Below the pieces are notes generated by a model. It was not told where the DNA came from. It worked only from the letters and a program-made list of their open reading frames with translations, and searched no databases. From Zygnema cylindricum (lineage: Eukaryota; Streptophyta; Zygnematophyceae; Zygnematales; Zygnemataceae): a stretch of DNA of 64,000 bases. The translations under genes were made by a program, and so were the position numbers. Positions 21,304-34,649 of the stretch are shown in pieces. The stretch's first letter is position 1, and each line of letters starts with the position of its first letter. The DNA is taken from positions 619,186-683,185 of the forward strand of contig JBBHKE010000893.1 of assembly GCA_037447655.1 (NCBI GenBank). The letters are read 5' to 3'.

Positions 21304-23523
21304 AGGCGGCCTACAAAAGGCCGACCAAAAAACGCCTACTTTTGAACTATGAGTTTATCGATCACATTTTGACATAAACACCATTATTAAACCTTAGAAA
21401 CAAGGATGAGAAAGGCAGTTATAAATAGAAAAAATAATAATAATTATGAAAAACGTATATCTCTAATTCACCCGTTGAACCTCAAATGTTATCATATGTA
21501 GGTTTGATAAAATGGTTCTTAATATTTCACAATTTCCAAAAATAAAATGTAAATACACAATTATGTTATGTTGTTCCCAATTCAAAATATTATCATGTAC
21601 ATGACACGCGTAGACATATGTTGCTGCAACTATGATGTCAAATTAAATTACAAAACTAAGTTGTGCTGCCAAAATGCAAATTTTGTGCACGTGCTTACTT
21701 TTATGATGCGGATCCTTAACATCAAGGCAATCATACCTACTTTTTTTTATGTGGACTAATTGTAATCGGATTCTATATTTATTTTTATATTTGTTTCCCT
21801 TTATGTTTTTCATTTTACAATGAAGATGTTCTTGTGCAAGACGCTCAACAAATTATGTTCGGAGAGTATATTCGAGAAGCGAGCTTTATCTAATACGTTT
21901 TTGGAGACTCCTTCACCGTAATTCGTCGAGTTTTAATAAAATTACTTCGTAGATTACCCTCGTTGTTTTTTTTCGCGCTGTTTGTCCAACTATGGGGTGC
22001 TAACTTTTTTAACCAAGTCCATCTATATTTTAGTTTCTTCCATTATTTTTTGCTATTGTATACTTCAACAGTTTACCATCGCAAAATTTATATCATGCCA
22101 TGTTTGGTATGCTCACAATCATAATCAAAGCCTACAAAACATAAATTTAGAGTTTATTGGGATTCGGTGTGATTGGTTGCCGTTGTGCTTGGTGGTGTTT
22201 AGTAACACCTTCAATTTTCTTTGCGGTTTGTTTACAAAAATTTGTAAAGATACCTTATACACGTTCGAATGTATAAAATATCAAGGATTGTTTGTGACCT
22301 TTTATACAATTTGATGTTTTTACCTCGATGTGCAACTTTAGTACCAACATATGATTCTTATGTCTTTAAATTATAATTTGGTTTCATACTAAAATCTCTT
22401 AATTGATACACTATTTGACTATATGTTATCGTGTTATTAGATAGTTGTGAATCATACAAAAAAATACTGTGAATCGTGATAATCAATAAATTGTACTTTA
22501 TAACTTACAATTATTTCGTTCTTTTCTATATCATGCGTACTTACGTTGTATTTTTAAGGTAAATGCATTACAATGCGTGTGTTTTATATGAACAATACAT
22601 CATATGTACGTGGTCATACAATTTGCATATAGTTTGTGAGTTGATATTGCTCGTTTTTTAGTCACATGTGAAGAGAAACACACATTTGACTTTATTTTAA
22701 TATAAAAAAATAAGGTGAAAACACATCAATGTAATCGTTTGTATTCGACCTAAATTTGTACATATTGAGTTATGTTATTCTATTCAAGCGAAGCATTATC
22801 GTGATTAAGGTTTTTTGTACCTACAATTTCACATGTGGGTATTTATACCTTTTCTTACACAAACACACAAATATTATAATTTTCAAGTAACACAAACGTA
22901 ATTTACCATTTGACCACTTTATTTATTGAAATGTATATTGACCCCAAATGTTATCATATATTCTACAACAACTAAAATGATGCGAGTTTCACACGCATTA
23001 CACAGAATAACGTAGAGTCTGCATGTAACGTAGGCCAACTATATTTCACATTCGAGTTGTGATTTCCATTAAACTTTCCATGAATTTATAAAAGTAGAAA
23101 TTTCATTTGATTTAATGCGAAGTAGTTTATTTCACCAATATTTTCATTGCTGTTGTATTGGTGTACTTTAATAATTTTAACATAACATCCAAAAGATCTC
23201 ATGTTTTTATATGTTTCAATGTATATGATTGTTTGAATTTGCGCCAGAATTGTTTGGTTCGACCCGCGTTAAGTATTTGTTGTACGGTCAGTATTAATCG
23301 TTGTAATTGGGTCAAAATGTTTTGATCTCGGCGTTTTGGTGTCCAAGTGTCATAGTCTAGTGGTGTTTTGATTTGCACACTATTTCATGTGCCGAGTCAT
23401 CTTGTAGTGTTTGAGAAGCATTGGATTTTGACTTACAAGAGAGAGATAGGAGAGTAAGAGAGAGCGAGAGAGATATTGTTGTGGTGGAAGAAAACTTAGG
23501 GTAAATGATTTGATATTTTAAGT
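21304..23523. other. AT-rich stretch without recognisable gene
   Basis: No domain, splice-consistent exon or RNA gene is recognised. Open frames at 21,568-21,759 and 21,982-22,314 are hydrophobic and AT-driven. A GA-rich tract (GAGAGAGATAGGAGAG) lies near 23,440-23,475. Confidence 0.5.
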
Positions 23524-24144
23524 TACACAGCGAATCGTAATTAGAGTAAATAACGCTAATTCGGTCGCTCGAAATTTTGACTCTATCACATCAAATAGAG
23601 TAAACGATTCTAATTTGTTCATTATTCCAATTTAGGTAAGGTTTAATTAGTGTAAACAAATATAATATAGGTTTGTTTTAAATAGCGTGGAGTACGGACG
23701 ACGTCCGACCGTGCAAAATTGTACTTTTATAAGTAAAAAGGTACAAATTACAATTTAATAGAATCGCGCTCGCACGTGAAATCGCACTAAACAAAAAATC
23801 AATCACATCGAAAAAAAGCCGTTCGCATAACTCTCGACCGTCGACAGCATCGTCGTCAATGTGAACATTAACTGACATTCAGCGCGACAAATAGTACTAG
23901 CGTCATAATGACGTCAAAACTATACGGACTGACATATTTTGTATGTCTACGTAATTTAGTGTACATAATTTCATTGCGAATAATTATTGCCGACATAACC
24001 CAATATAGAGTACTTAAATAAATTAGAGTAAACTTCCTATGTGAAAAAGTTCTATCACATAAATTAGAGTTCATTACTCTAATTGTTTTTTTTTGGTTTT
24101 TTTACTCTAATTTTTTCATTACTCTAATTACGATTTGCGGTGTA
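23524..24144. mobile_element. TACACCG-family element, 621 bp
   Basis: The left end is TACACAGCGAATCGTAATTA followed by GAGTAA. The right end is TTACTCTAATTACGATTTGC followed by GGTGTA. It shares long stretches with 28,973-29,476, such as 'ATTTTGACTCTATCA' and 'AAATTAGAGTTCAT'. The interior has no transposase. Confidence 0.75.
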
Positions 24145-24451
24145 GCTTTTCCACAGACGATATGATGTGGCTAGTGCTTATTGTAGTGTTGTGAAATCTT
24201 GTGAGTGTTTTGAGTGCTTTGTGGTGCAAGGATCCTATCATTTTTAGATTTTTAAGGCTTATTTTGTTGATGTGATTTTCATGCCATATTTGTCTACTTT
24301 TGCAAAAATCATTTACATACTATAAATACTTAAATACCCTTCTTGCAATAAGCCCCCTTTGGTACCTTCGTGCGTACAATATTTGGTGCACAGAAAAGCA
24401 TTTTTTGACAGCTTGCCAAAAGTTATTTGACTTTTGGCATAAGCATACTAA
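24145..24451. other. Spacer without gene
   Basis: AT-rich spacer between the 23,524 element and MITE2 copy 3; nothing is recognised in it. Confidence 0.5.
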
Positions 24452-25188
24452 GGGTGAAGTTCCATTAGACGAAAAGTGAGGTTGTTTCCAGAAATTCTGA
24501 CATCTCCGTACTACACCGTACTTCTTATTTTGTTTTTATACGGAAAAAAACATTAGAATCTTGCCAATATTCTCCAAAAGTCTGGGAGTTAACAATGACC
24601 GTTGGATGGTTTTTCGCGAAGCATTCGCTTCGAAAGGTTCTGTAATTGGTGATGTACCTCGCGAGGTACATCACCAATTACATAATTTTTTGAGCCGCGA
24701 CACGTTGGATAATAAGCATACGTGTCAAGATGACTACCAACGGAAATCAAAAAATTCTCGCACACGATATACGCATGAAAAAATCCAACAAAAAATACAA
24801 ACGAAATGCCGTAACGTACTTTCGTCACGCTATTTGTATAAGCGCCCATTCGTCACACTATTTCTGGAAACGCTCATTCGTCACGTGAAAAACAGAAACC
24901 CTAAAAAAATGAGGTGGTATCTGACAAGGCGCCTGACAAGGTGTTTACAAAGAGTACAAAAGTTGTGTTGCACGATGACCTGGTATGCACATACATGGTA
25001 CGCAAATGAAGATTTTTGGTCGGTGTGAAAATCATTGACAATTTTCAATATCCGCTCTTAACTCACGTGGTACCACTCAATTGTGAACACGTGGATTACA
25101 GACTCTGCGCAATGGAACTTTGTTCAAATTGTAGCATTCTGTAATGTTGGCCGTACAATTACAGAATGTCCTAATGGAACTTCACCCT
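24452..25188. mobile_element. MITE2 copy 3
   Basis: It starts GGGTGAAGTTCCATTAGACG and ends CCTAATGGAACTTCACCC. It contains a perfect 40-bp palindrome at 24,642-24,681. The final 130 bp are nearly identical to copy 2 while the first 600 bp are clearly more diverged. Confidence 0.85.
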
Positions 25189-26194
25189 AATTAAGAATTT
25201 GATTTTTTTTTTTAAAATGTGTATTCTAATTTCGGCATTATGCTAATTTGGGAACAGCAAAAATATAATATTCGCCGTACTATTATACACATTAATATAC
25301 GTATCTGTACAAAATATTAGAAATCGTACGCTGTCGTGAAATTTAAATATCCGTACATGTCAGACTTATTTACGTGTCAGAATAATCCGGTTTTTTTAGC
25401 GCACGTTTCTATGCATGCGCATCTGATATAATTCATATTTTGTAATTTTTTCACTTGAAAAAGGTACATTTATGTACGGTCTGACATCGACCGTACAACA
25501 CACTATTTATATCTTATTTTACTTTTGTTCTTTACGCTATTTTGTACGGTACCTTAATTAACGTCAAGGAAAAATTAAAATCATGTATCCTATTTAAGGA
25601 AAAAATTCAAAATTTTAAGAACCCAAATTAGTGACTTTGACACTAATAACGATTCGCGGTGTAGTGTTGTTAACGTTGATTCAAATAGTACCTTAAATAA
25701 TGTAAAGAAAAAATTAGAGTTATTTACTTTTTTTAAGGTTTTTGGGTCAAAATTCGTGGTGACAGAATTAGCGTTAATAACGCTAATTACGATTCGCGGT
25801 GCAGTGTTAATGGAAAATTATGATTAATAATAATGTTTAATGCAAGGAGACGTGGCAAGTTATAGTCCACGTCTTTAAATAATGTTGTTAACTATATTTT
25901 GTGATTTTTGGCGATAAGTAGTAGAGACTTATTAATACTAATAACAATGAGAGGTGTAGTGGTACATCTCCTTTTCCAAAAAAACATCTCGTGTACCTCT
26001 TGTTTTTACTATTTTGTCTTTTTGCAGCCTCCCTTAACGAATATTTTTTTTCCTCGTTAGTCACCTCATTCAAGAGATTTGTTCCTAATTTTGCGTGTAA
26101 CTCTTAGATTAATGCTTAAACCCTTTATATTAATGTTTATTCTCTCACAAATCTATTTTTTTCGCTACAATTTTTGGACAGTTTTTCTTTCGAC
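25058..26194. repeat. Duplicated segment, copy B (partner 20,022-21,159)
   Basis: This is the second copy of the 1.14-kb duplication. It starts inside MITE2 copy 3 and ends at TCTTTCGAC; sequence on either side of the two copies is unrelated. Confidence 0.9.
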
Positions 26195-26606
26195 TACGAT
26201 ACTATGTTATAAATTATGCAAAAAATGTAAAGTTTTAATTATGTATGTTTAAAAAAAAATCATAGTTTTTCACATAGAAAATCAATTGACAAAAAACACA
26301 TTTTGATGAGCAAAAAAACCAAAAAATATTTTGTAGTATCAAATATAGAAATAATCAAATCACAACCTCGTCATATTTTCAACTCTATTATACATATTAT
26401 CAACCTCAAATTTAAAAATTACACAAAATCTATAAAACTAAATGTGGTATAAATAGTGCGCTTTGGTAATTTGGTAAAAATAAGCATCCAGTTTAAAAAA
26501 AAAATGAACATTAGAAAAATTGTGAAATACAAAAAAAAAATCAAAGAAAAAAATATATATAACTAACACTAACAAAATAACAATAATTAGAAAACAAAAC
26601 AAAAAA
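26195..26606. other. AT-rich spacer
   Basis: Very AT-rich with poly-A and poly-T runs. No gene is recognised. It may include the 3' terminal part of the hAT element to its right. Confidence 0.5.
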
Positions 26607-27567
26607 CTATGCATTTAAAAGATCTTGGTTGGATCTAACACACAAAAGATCACTAACAATTGAAGTCCCTAATGAGCTCCTCTTCCTTGTTATCGTGTTC
26701 ACGGCATCCGAAAAATTGCATTCGGCCATAGAGCTAGAAGTCGGAATAACTAGAATAGATCTAGCAACACCGGCTAGAATAGGAAATCCTCCATCTTTCG
26801 CACGTACATTTGACTTCTTTTCCACCATTCAAGTATGTTAAAGTTCAATATTTCGTCGCTTGTTAATTTTAAATAAAAATAACATTTCATTTCGTCACTA
26901 ACAAGCGTTTTTTTGTCAGTTTTGATAAAAACCTCATTTTCGTCATCGCTCTCACCAACAAAATTGTGGAAATCGTCCATACTTTGCGATGTTTTTCGTT
27001 TTTTTTGTGATATGCTGAGGACTACCAAAATTAACGGCATCAACGAGGTTGTTTGCGAGTTCTTGAAGTTTGACCCTCGCGCTTTCAATTTCGATTTTCG
27101 ATACCCCAATTACTTCAAGTTTTTGTTTTTTTCGGGGATCTAAGAGAGCCGCGATAATATGATACTCATGAAGGCCCCACTTCGGTAGCGCAAATTTCAT
27201 AAAAAGTTATTTCAATTTTTGTAAGTTTGGAAAATCGGCCGGGCATTCTTTCTCACCGTCATTGTAAGATGTTTTTCTTATCTTACAATGGTTATAGAGA
27301 GACGATAGTTCAAACAAAACCAAATATAAAGTTGGTTCTTTGAATTTTTTCAGCTTTAGGGTCACTGCTTGAAACTTTTCAAAAAATCGTATAAGTTCGG
27401 TAAGGTGAGTCTTATCGATACAAGCAAAAACTATCGATTTATTTTTTGCTTGAGCGATTCGTCGTATCTCATTGGATGCATCGTAAATACTCTTAAGCTT
27501 TCGGAGCAAAGAATTCCACCACGTTGCGTTTTCTTGTTTTAAAGTGTTTTTAAAAGATTTGAATAAT
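26607..27567 (-). pseudogene. hAT-superfamily transposase, C-terminal relic
   Basis: This is the C-terminal part of a cut-and-paste transposase. In order on the minus strand, 27,509-27,207 reads RFFEKFQAVTLKLKK, then PTLYLVLFELSSLYNHC. After an in-frame TAA comes WGLHEYHIIAALLDPRKK (27,200-26,952). The dimerisation domain follows with NILEWWK (frame of 27,109-26,774) and, after a frameshift, FPILAGVARSILVIPTSSS and ECNFSDAVNTITRKRSSL (26,828-26,607). These are the hAT 'LDPR', 'WW', 'P.L...A..iL.iP.ss...E..FS' signatures. The N-terminal BED finger and first catalytic Asp region are absent upstream of 27,567. At least one stop and two frame changes make it non-functional. Confidence 0.85.
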
Positions 27568-28972
27568 TAGCACTTTGCAATAATGTACGACGTATAAATA
27601 AGCCAATAATTACGATTTGTCGCGCTCCCTAAGATTTGCGAAATGAATAGTGTTAGTACCATGTCAGATTTTCGACGGTACTCATGATGTCACGTACTTC
27701 CACTATACGAAAGATTACAAAGTACAATAATGTTGGATTGTATAGACGTACAAAATTTTCATTTTTTTGGTTTTTTGGTTAACTGACCTTAACATGTGTG
27801 AGTGTTAATAGTTGAAGTACCGTTTGTTGACTTGTATTGATAAACTATGAAACATGTATTACAAGCCACAAAACCTCCCCTCTTTACTATGTATTTGTTT
27901 GATGTTTTAGTTTCACAGACATGTTCAATTTTTTTTCAACAACTTAAAGTGGCCCTGCTTTCTTTCGCTAGGTAATACTGAGCAATTTCACTATTTTTTG
28001 ATTTTTGAAGTTCGTTTTGGATTCTAGTTTTAAGAGAGGCGAGAATACTTTTCTCCATTTTGGTGTATGACTAGGTTTTATTTGAATTGTGGTCAAGTTT
28101 CTCTAACTTCAATAGTAATTACATTTATCGATTTATTGTTTAAAACATGTGAGTAAGCTAATAATAAGAATTTGTCGTGGGAAATTGACGTAATAATTTG
28201 ATTTCTCTTGATTTATTAACTAATAATTACTACATGTGGCATGGCATTGACATAATAATATGATATATTTGTGGAAACATGTACAGTGTATAAGTAAGCC
28301 AATAATTACGATCTGTCACGTGTTATTGACGTTATAATTTGACATTATTTTTGAAACACCATATAAAGTGCTTAATTAACACTTTAGAATATATTACGAT
28401 TTGCGGCCCTTATCTTTTAGTAAGATTCGCGAAATGAATAGTGTTAGTACCGTGTCAGATTTGCAACACTAATCAGGATGTCACGTACTTCCACAATACC
28501 AAAAGTACAAATTACGATAATAATGGAAAAAAAAAATACAAAAACTTTTTTTTTTCGTTTTTTGCTTGGCCGATTGTAATCGATTTTTTTTCTCTGTGAA
28601 TCAACCGCCTGAATCCGCCCGACCCCCCAAATTTGGCAACTGAATCCGCTCCGCAATTGACGCGGGGTCGGTTAACAGTTAGTCACGGTTTGGGTTGACC
28701 GTGATATGCATCTGATTTTACTTACCGATAATCGATATATTGGTTTCGTACAGTGTACATACGGCAGGAGTCGCAAAAGTCAAAATTTAACAAACCTGAA
28801 ACTGACTTTTTTTTTTCAAAATCTGAACATGCGATACCCGACCCGGTTATATCACGCTCTGAAATTATTACCCGTTACCCAATACGCATTTACGAAAAAA
28901 AAAGTTCACCGAAACTTGATTTCTCGCGACTACCCGTACACGCCTATACCCAAATAAGTACAAAATTAGTGG
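27568..28972. repeat. Non-coding repeat cluster
   Basis: No gene is recognised. Segments at 27,650-27,790 and 28,430-28,640 repeat one another (GTGTTAGTACC, TGTCAGATTT, ATGTCACGTACTTCCAC). The second recurs again at 29,490-29,700. Positions 28,757-28,970 match 17,465-17,690. Confidence 0.55.
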
Positions 28973-29476
28973 TACATCGCGAATCGTAATTAGAGTAAAT
29001 AACGCTTATTAGGTCGCCCTAAATTTTGACTCTATCAAGTTAAATAGAGTAAATGATTCTAATTTTTTCATTATACTATTTAAGGTAATTTTTAAATGAG
29101 CGTTAATAACTCTAATACAGTGTCGTTTTAAATAGTGTGGCACGGTCGGTGTTTGACCGTGCAAACTTTTACTTTATTAAGTAAAAAAAATACAAATAAT
29201 GATTTAATATAGGGTGTTATCATGTAAATGCGTTTTAACAGACCGAGTAGTGTAAACGTCATACTGATGATAAACAGTACGTTTTGTCAGATTTTGTACG
29301 AATACCTAATTTACAATAGAGATATTAAGCGCGTCTTATTAGTATACTTAAATAAATTAGAGTAAATTCATTTTTGAAAAAGTTATATCACACAAATTAG
29401 AGTTCATAACTCTAATTATTTTTTTCTTTTTTTTAACTCTAATTTTTTCTTTACTCTAATTACGATTCGCGGTGTA
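28973..29476. mobile_element. TACACCG-family element, 504 bp
   Basis: The left end is TACATCGCGAATCGTAATTA and the right end TAATTACGATTCGCGGTGTA. It is closely related to 23,524-24,144 but shorter, with the same ordering of internal blocks. Confidence 0.75.
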
Positions 29477-31976
29477 ATATAGATCTCCCTTATACCTTCC
29501 ATGATACCAAGAGTACAAAGTACAATAATATTGGATAGGATGGACAGTATAAAACATTCATTTTTTTTTCATTTTTTGCTTACTCGACCGTACCCAATTT
29601 TTTATTTATTTTTTGTGAAATCATCCGTCGAAATCCGGCTGGCCCCCAAAATTTGGCACCCGAATCTATTCCGGATCCGACGGGGGCGGCCGAGTAACTG
29701 TCGGGTACGAATTCGGGTAGCTGATTGCGACCTATGAAAGACGGTTTTAAGACCTGTAGTGTAGTGATGTTTTGTACTCCAATTTAAGGATTGGTGTGAA
29801 TCCCCTCCTCACCTGCTCCCAACAGGGCATATATCGGTATTCAAATATATCAACCATAATTCCGATAATACTATTCGCCTTATTTATCGATAACCATAAC
29901 GATATATCCTCGGTCGGATATATTGCAAAAAAAAATTTACCGATACACAACACTAAAAAAAGAATCGCTATAAATGTAAAAAAATTATTGAGTGTAAATA
30001 AATAAGTAGTATTATGAATTTTATTTGTGTTCAACGGCATATCGCCAGCAAAACCTTAACTTTAATGTAGTAATTTACACATCTAGCACTAATTTGGATA
30101 CACATTTTGTGTGTGGTTGCTTAAGTGTTTGTAGCCTCTGTCCACAAAGTCGATGTTTAAACATGAGGAACAGGATCACACAATTGTCCACAAAGTCGAT
30201 GTTTAAACATGAGGAACAGGATCACACAATTTTTCCCAGTCTTTATCACTAAGAAACAAATATGAGCGCGCTTTCCCATGTCGACGCCACTCACTTTTAC
30301 CTGAAGACGCCCTCATCAAATATTTTTTCTATACTTGTGTACAATATAATGAACTGATGTAGTTCATAAATCACACTATTTAAAATCTTCCTAACTTAGG
30401 GCAAAAACATTACAATACAGTATCATAGTTAAATCGTATGTAGATTAACCAATGGAAAGTGGTTCGACCACCTATTAAGATGATTGCGTGTTTCAAGAAT
30501 TGCGTTGATATAACCCAATTATTGGTTTTATTACCGTAAAAATGTGTAGGGCATGTCGCCATGTACGTGAACTTAACATACCTATTTTGTAATGTGTCAA
30601 AGATTCTCTATACATTTTTTCAAGTGTCCCAATGCGTAAGAACGAAACCGTAACTTATGTCTGTGACGATTGTATATATTGACAATAACAAAATCGTAAC
30701 TTACGGTTGTGACGATTGTATACGTCGATAATACCTCTAACGGTTGTCGACGTCTGTAATCTGTGTGTTCGCACATTGTTTTTTGTAATTAATTGTGATG
30801 TCGCATGTCTTTCCATGACATTATAGACATACCTCTCTTTAGCATATGACGTTTCATTGTTGGAGAAGATGCGCTTTGCCTTTGCGTCTCCAGTCCGGTC
30901 GACGTGAAATGGCATAGGAATCTTAAAACCCTTGCAAAAAAAAATATGAATCAAGAGCAAACGGACAAAACAAAACAAATGGAGTACTTTTTGTAGTTGT
31001 ACTTAACACAAATAGACAAAACAAAATAAATCGTGTTCATTACCTCGTCGTGTGAAATTGAATAAAAAAATTGAAAATTTTAATAGATGGGAGGTTGTTT
31101 TAATACTTGTGTGGCAGTGATACTTTATTTTAAAACACATCGGCGATTGTTTTCAGATGAAGCTTGAAGATGACGTATTTTCATGTGGTCGTGGATCGGA
31201 AAACATAAAACAACAACATGCATTTAAGTTTGATGATGACGTAAACTGTACATCTATTTTTTCATTTTTTTTTGTACATTCATAAGTAATACAACACATT
31301 TTGAGGAAAATGAAAAAATAATACCATTCATTTGACCCATGGGGACATACTTTAACCGTCTTGATAGAAAGTCAACCTCCAAGTTGTAATCCACATTCTT
31401 TGTAAGCCATTGAGAGGCTCTTGCCAATACTCGGTATCTTCCATTAATTTACCAACCAATAATCGATATATCGTCTTTAAATATCGAAAGGGCAACCATC
31501 ACAATACAAATGCGATGTATCGCGATATGATATCGGTTCGGTAACCATCTCGATATGGGCTATAAAAAGCACCCTTTAGCGAGGCGGGGATAACTTTCAT
31601 ACATTTAAGTATATAGTTTACTCACTATAATAATACAAACCTCACCTCTCACAAAATACACCTTGATTTTTTTTTGTCCCAAAACATTACATGGAGCTGC
31701 TTAACCATTTGATATTCGATATTAAATGTCCAAATTTATTACGATAAGAAATTTGCCGATACCGCACACAAATTCCAAACTGTTTCGCCAATTTGTGGTA
31801 GTGGTATGATGCATTATTACTATGTTTTATATCATTAACCATATGTCCATAACCAATATGTTTCTATTTTTTACCTATTTATAATCGATATATTGGTTCC
31901 ATATATTAGTAAAGAAATTAACGAGATAAAATTTGGATATATCGTGGTGAATTACCAATAAATATATGATCGATAA
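29477..31976. other. Non-coding repeat-derived stretch
   Basis: No supported gene. It includes 29,490-29,730 (a copy of the 28,430-28,640 repeat), a perfect 46-bp tandem duplication (30,140-30,231) and 30,070-30,400 (a relative of element 3). Stretches rich in ATATCGAT occur at 29,830-29,930, 31,440-31,560 and 31,860-31,980. A minus-strand open frame at 30,655-30,978 has no recognisable domain. Confidence 0.5.
30140..30231. repeat. 46-bp tandem duplication
   Basis: The unit begins GTCCACAAAGTCGATGTTTA and ends CACACAATT; two adjacent copies (30,140-30,185 and 30,186-30,231) are identical by eye. Confidence 0.95.
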
Positions 31977-32920
31977 TGTTGATATTTGTGAATTTTCTAG
32001 GTCTGTAATAGGATAGAAAAAGGCAGAGGCAGTTTGCCTCTAACTCCCCTCTCCAAGCCCCCACACTTGTTGTAGTCACTGAAGGCTGGATAGGGAGCTA
32101 GAGCCATGACTGCCTAAGCTCTCTAGAGAAGACAGAAGGTAAATTAGTAAGACTTACCAAAAGGTATTTGACGGACCCTAGAATTGATCCTGGTACTTAC
32201 CGTCCGTCAACTCGCCGTTAGCCGGTGACTTTATTCATTTAGACTAGAGCTGGTATTACGACGTATGGGGTTTGATAATTATTTATATAATTACACGTAG
32301 ACTAGTTCATTTAATTGGAAATATATACGTATTGCATAGATACAGTTATGGATAGTACGGAATACATATTTATTTATTGAAACGTATACCGCGCATTTGG
32401 TTCGATCGCGAAACAAATACCGCGCGTCTATTTTCAACGGCTAGCAATATAGCCGGATTTGATCGGACGACCACAATAGGCGCCGCGATCGCGGGATATG
32501 TACTTTTGGCGGTTTGCGGTCATCGCCACATAGGATGACACATGGCACGTCAACATTGGATTGCGGCGACACCGGAGATTACGGGAACAAATAGATATAT
32601 GACATGTGTTGACATTTCAGCCATATCGTACGATTGTCGTACAGAAAGTCATCCGGCACCTGTACTTATCTGTACGGTACAGTGATGTGATTGGTGCCGT
32701 ACGTCAGTAGATAGGGTCTTAGAGTGAGAATAGGACTTAGAATATTTTGAGTAGCTAGTCGCCTCTTCAGAGAGCATCTTGTATAAATGGCTAACTTTGG
32801 GCAGCCATAACTATCAATTTACTTGACCATTTTCAGTGATTATTTTTGCTGCGGGCTCAGGGGAGTCCAGGCTACACAGGGGTGAAGTCGGTTGGAGTTT
32901 TTGTCTGCCAGGGTGGCTGC
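31977..32920 (+). mobile_element. Copia LTR A with leader fragment
   Basis: It starts TGTTGATATTTGTGAATTTT and carries all blocks of the Copia LTRs in this window. In order these are the GCAGAGGCAG...TTGCCTCT hairpin, the CACTTGTTGTAGTCACTGAAGG block, the antisense tRNA-like patch (about 32,180-32,260), the AACAAATACCGCGCG block, a TATAAAT box (about 32,783) and GGGGAGTCCAGGCTACACAGGGG near the end. A leader-like sequence follows to about 33,120 without gag. The right boundary is approximate. Confidence 0.75.
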
Positions 32921-33120
32921 ATTTAAAAGGGAAAGTAAAAGTGGGTGAATGTGTCCAAATCTCATATTCTAACTTTGCATTCTGTAGTGGAACTGACCAC
33001 ACAGAAAGTCTTATTTCACAGGGGTGAATCTATATTTGGTTTTTGATTTTCAAGGGGTTAGTCATTTGGGTTTATATCAAGTTAAGAGTCGGCACTATCT
33101 AGATTAGCTTCTTTGGATCT
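32916..33120 (+). repeat. Inverted-repeat arm (partner 34,650-34,866)
   Basis: The leader sequence after LTR A recurs in reverse complement at 34,650-34,866. Shared blocks include ACACAGAAAGTCTTATTTCA and TTAGTCATTTGGGTTT. Confidence 0.75.
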
Positions 33121-34649
33121 GCTTACTCTGAGGGCCAATGGAGGGGTCTCAGAGTTTCAGATAACTATCGATAATAACTCCGTATGGTGGTAAAAAATGG
33201 ATTATGAAACAAATTCCAAAAGCCCAGCCAGTCCTCCTCCTCCCCCCCTCCCACCGTCGCGATATTTATATATTACGTACTTTATTTCATCACCATAATT
33301 TCGTAATTTTCGTACAGACAACTTCGTACATATAAACAAATACACGTCGATGATACTTTTTGTTGCTTCCGATACATTGAGAGCCATCAACGTCCGATTT
33401 AATATATTGCGACATAAAATTACTTCATACACTAATATAAAAATTACGACTTAGGGGGTGTGCACATGAAATTGATAATGTGAAGTGGTACTCTGTACTA
33501 TAATGGATGTTCTCCAAATTGTTTTGTAAAGCGATCTTATGTGCACAAATGGAACAATCACTTTATAATGTGATGGTCGTAGACGATTACCAAACTTGCG
33601 AGGTTGGTGTCGTTTACAAAAATAGCGATTGTTTTAAACGTTTAATTTTTTGTGAAAGTATAAAAGTTTATGTTTGAGTGATATTGTGAAGTCATGCTTA
33701 TTTGTGACAGTGTCGGCATTATTCATTCAAAATCTTTACCACATTATTGATTCTAAAGCTTTACCACATGTTTTCCCTATTTAGCTCTTTTGTTTTTGTC
33801 TTTTCTCACTCAACCTACTATAAAAATACACCTAAACATACTACATAATAATATGTTCTAAATTTATTTCAATTCATACCATTATTTTTTTGTTTCATTC
33901 GAAAAATAATGAGATTATGGCGAGGGAGAGGGAGAGGCGACGATTGCATTGACTTTTGTATAGGACCCATGAATGTAAATTGAGGACAAAATCCCTCCAT
34001 TTTTATCTCCGTACATGCACGTGATGGCCAGAAAAAAATTACCGTGTGTTCTCTGTTGAGCTACAAAATTCACATACGTGTAACACGTGCGTGTACGTTT
34101 TAATATTCGTTGTTTTATTTATACTTTCACTAAAATCGTCCCGCGAGGTTATTTTGGTGAATTTTTTTTGATGAGTTGGAATTGCGTGCGCGTGGGTCAA
34201 ACAAAAACAACTCAAACTAAGTACAAAGGACGTCAAAATTGGAGCATAGTTGAAGTATTCAATTGACGTTCATTGTATGTGGTGTCTACTTTTTTTTGTT
34301 GATATGAAAGCTTTTACATTACACTAAATTTCGGAAAAATTATAAAGGAATATATCGAGAATATAACACATTGGCACACCATTTTAGACCTTTTGCCATT
34401 AGTTGGTCCTAGTAACCATACGCACACGTTTGTTGACAATGATATATTGATCAATATTGTGTAAGTTTGTGCCACTAAATAACCTCTCGTCTAGGTGTTT
34501 TATTACGATTGGTACCACATACGGTTTTGTTAAAGGTTTCAGGATAATAAAAGATTATGAAAACCAAAAAATATGTTGATCGGTATTCCAACAAATTTTA
34601 TGCCAACGAGGCATTGTAATTCTATGGGGTCCATTCCCCCACAAAATTT
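33121..34649. other. Spacer between inverted arms, no gene
   Basis: AT-rich, non-coding by inspection. It includes a C-rich CTCCTCCTCCCCCCCTCCC tract at about 33,230-33,252. The small open frames have no recognisable features. Confidence 0.5.

Noticed and set aside
21982-22314. 110-residue plus-strand open frame in AT-rich DNA
   Set aside because: Hydrophobic low-complexity composition typical of T-rich DNA; no conserved motif.
30655-30978. 107-residue minus-strand open frame
   Set aside because: No recognisable domain, no neighbour gene and no splice context; possible transposase scrap but unsupported.
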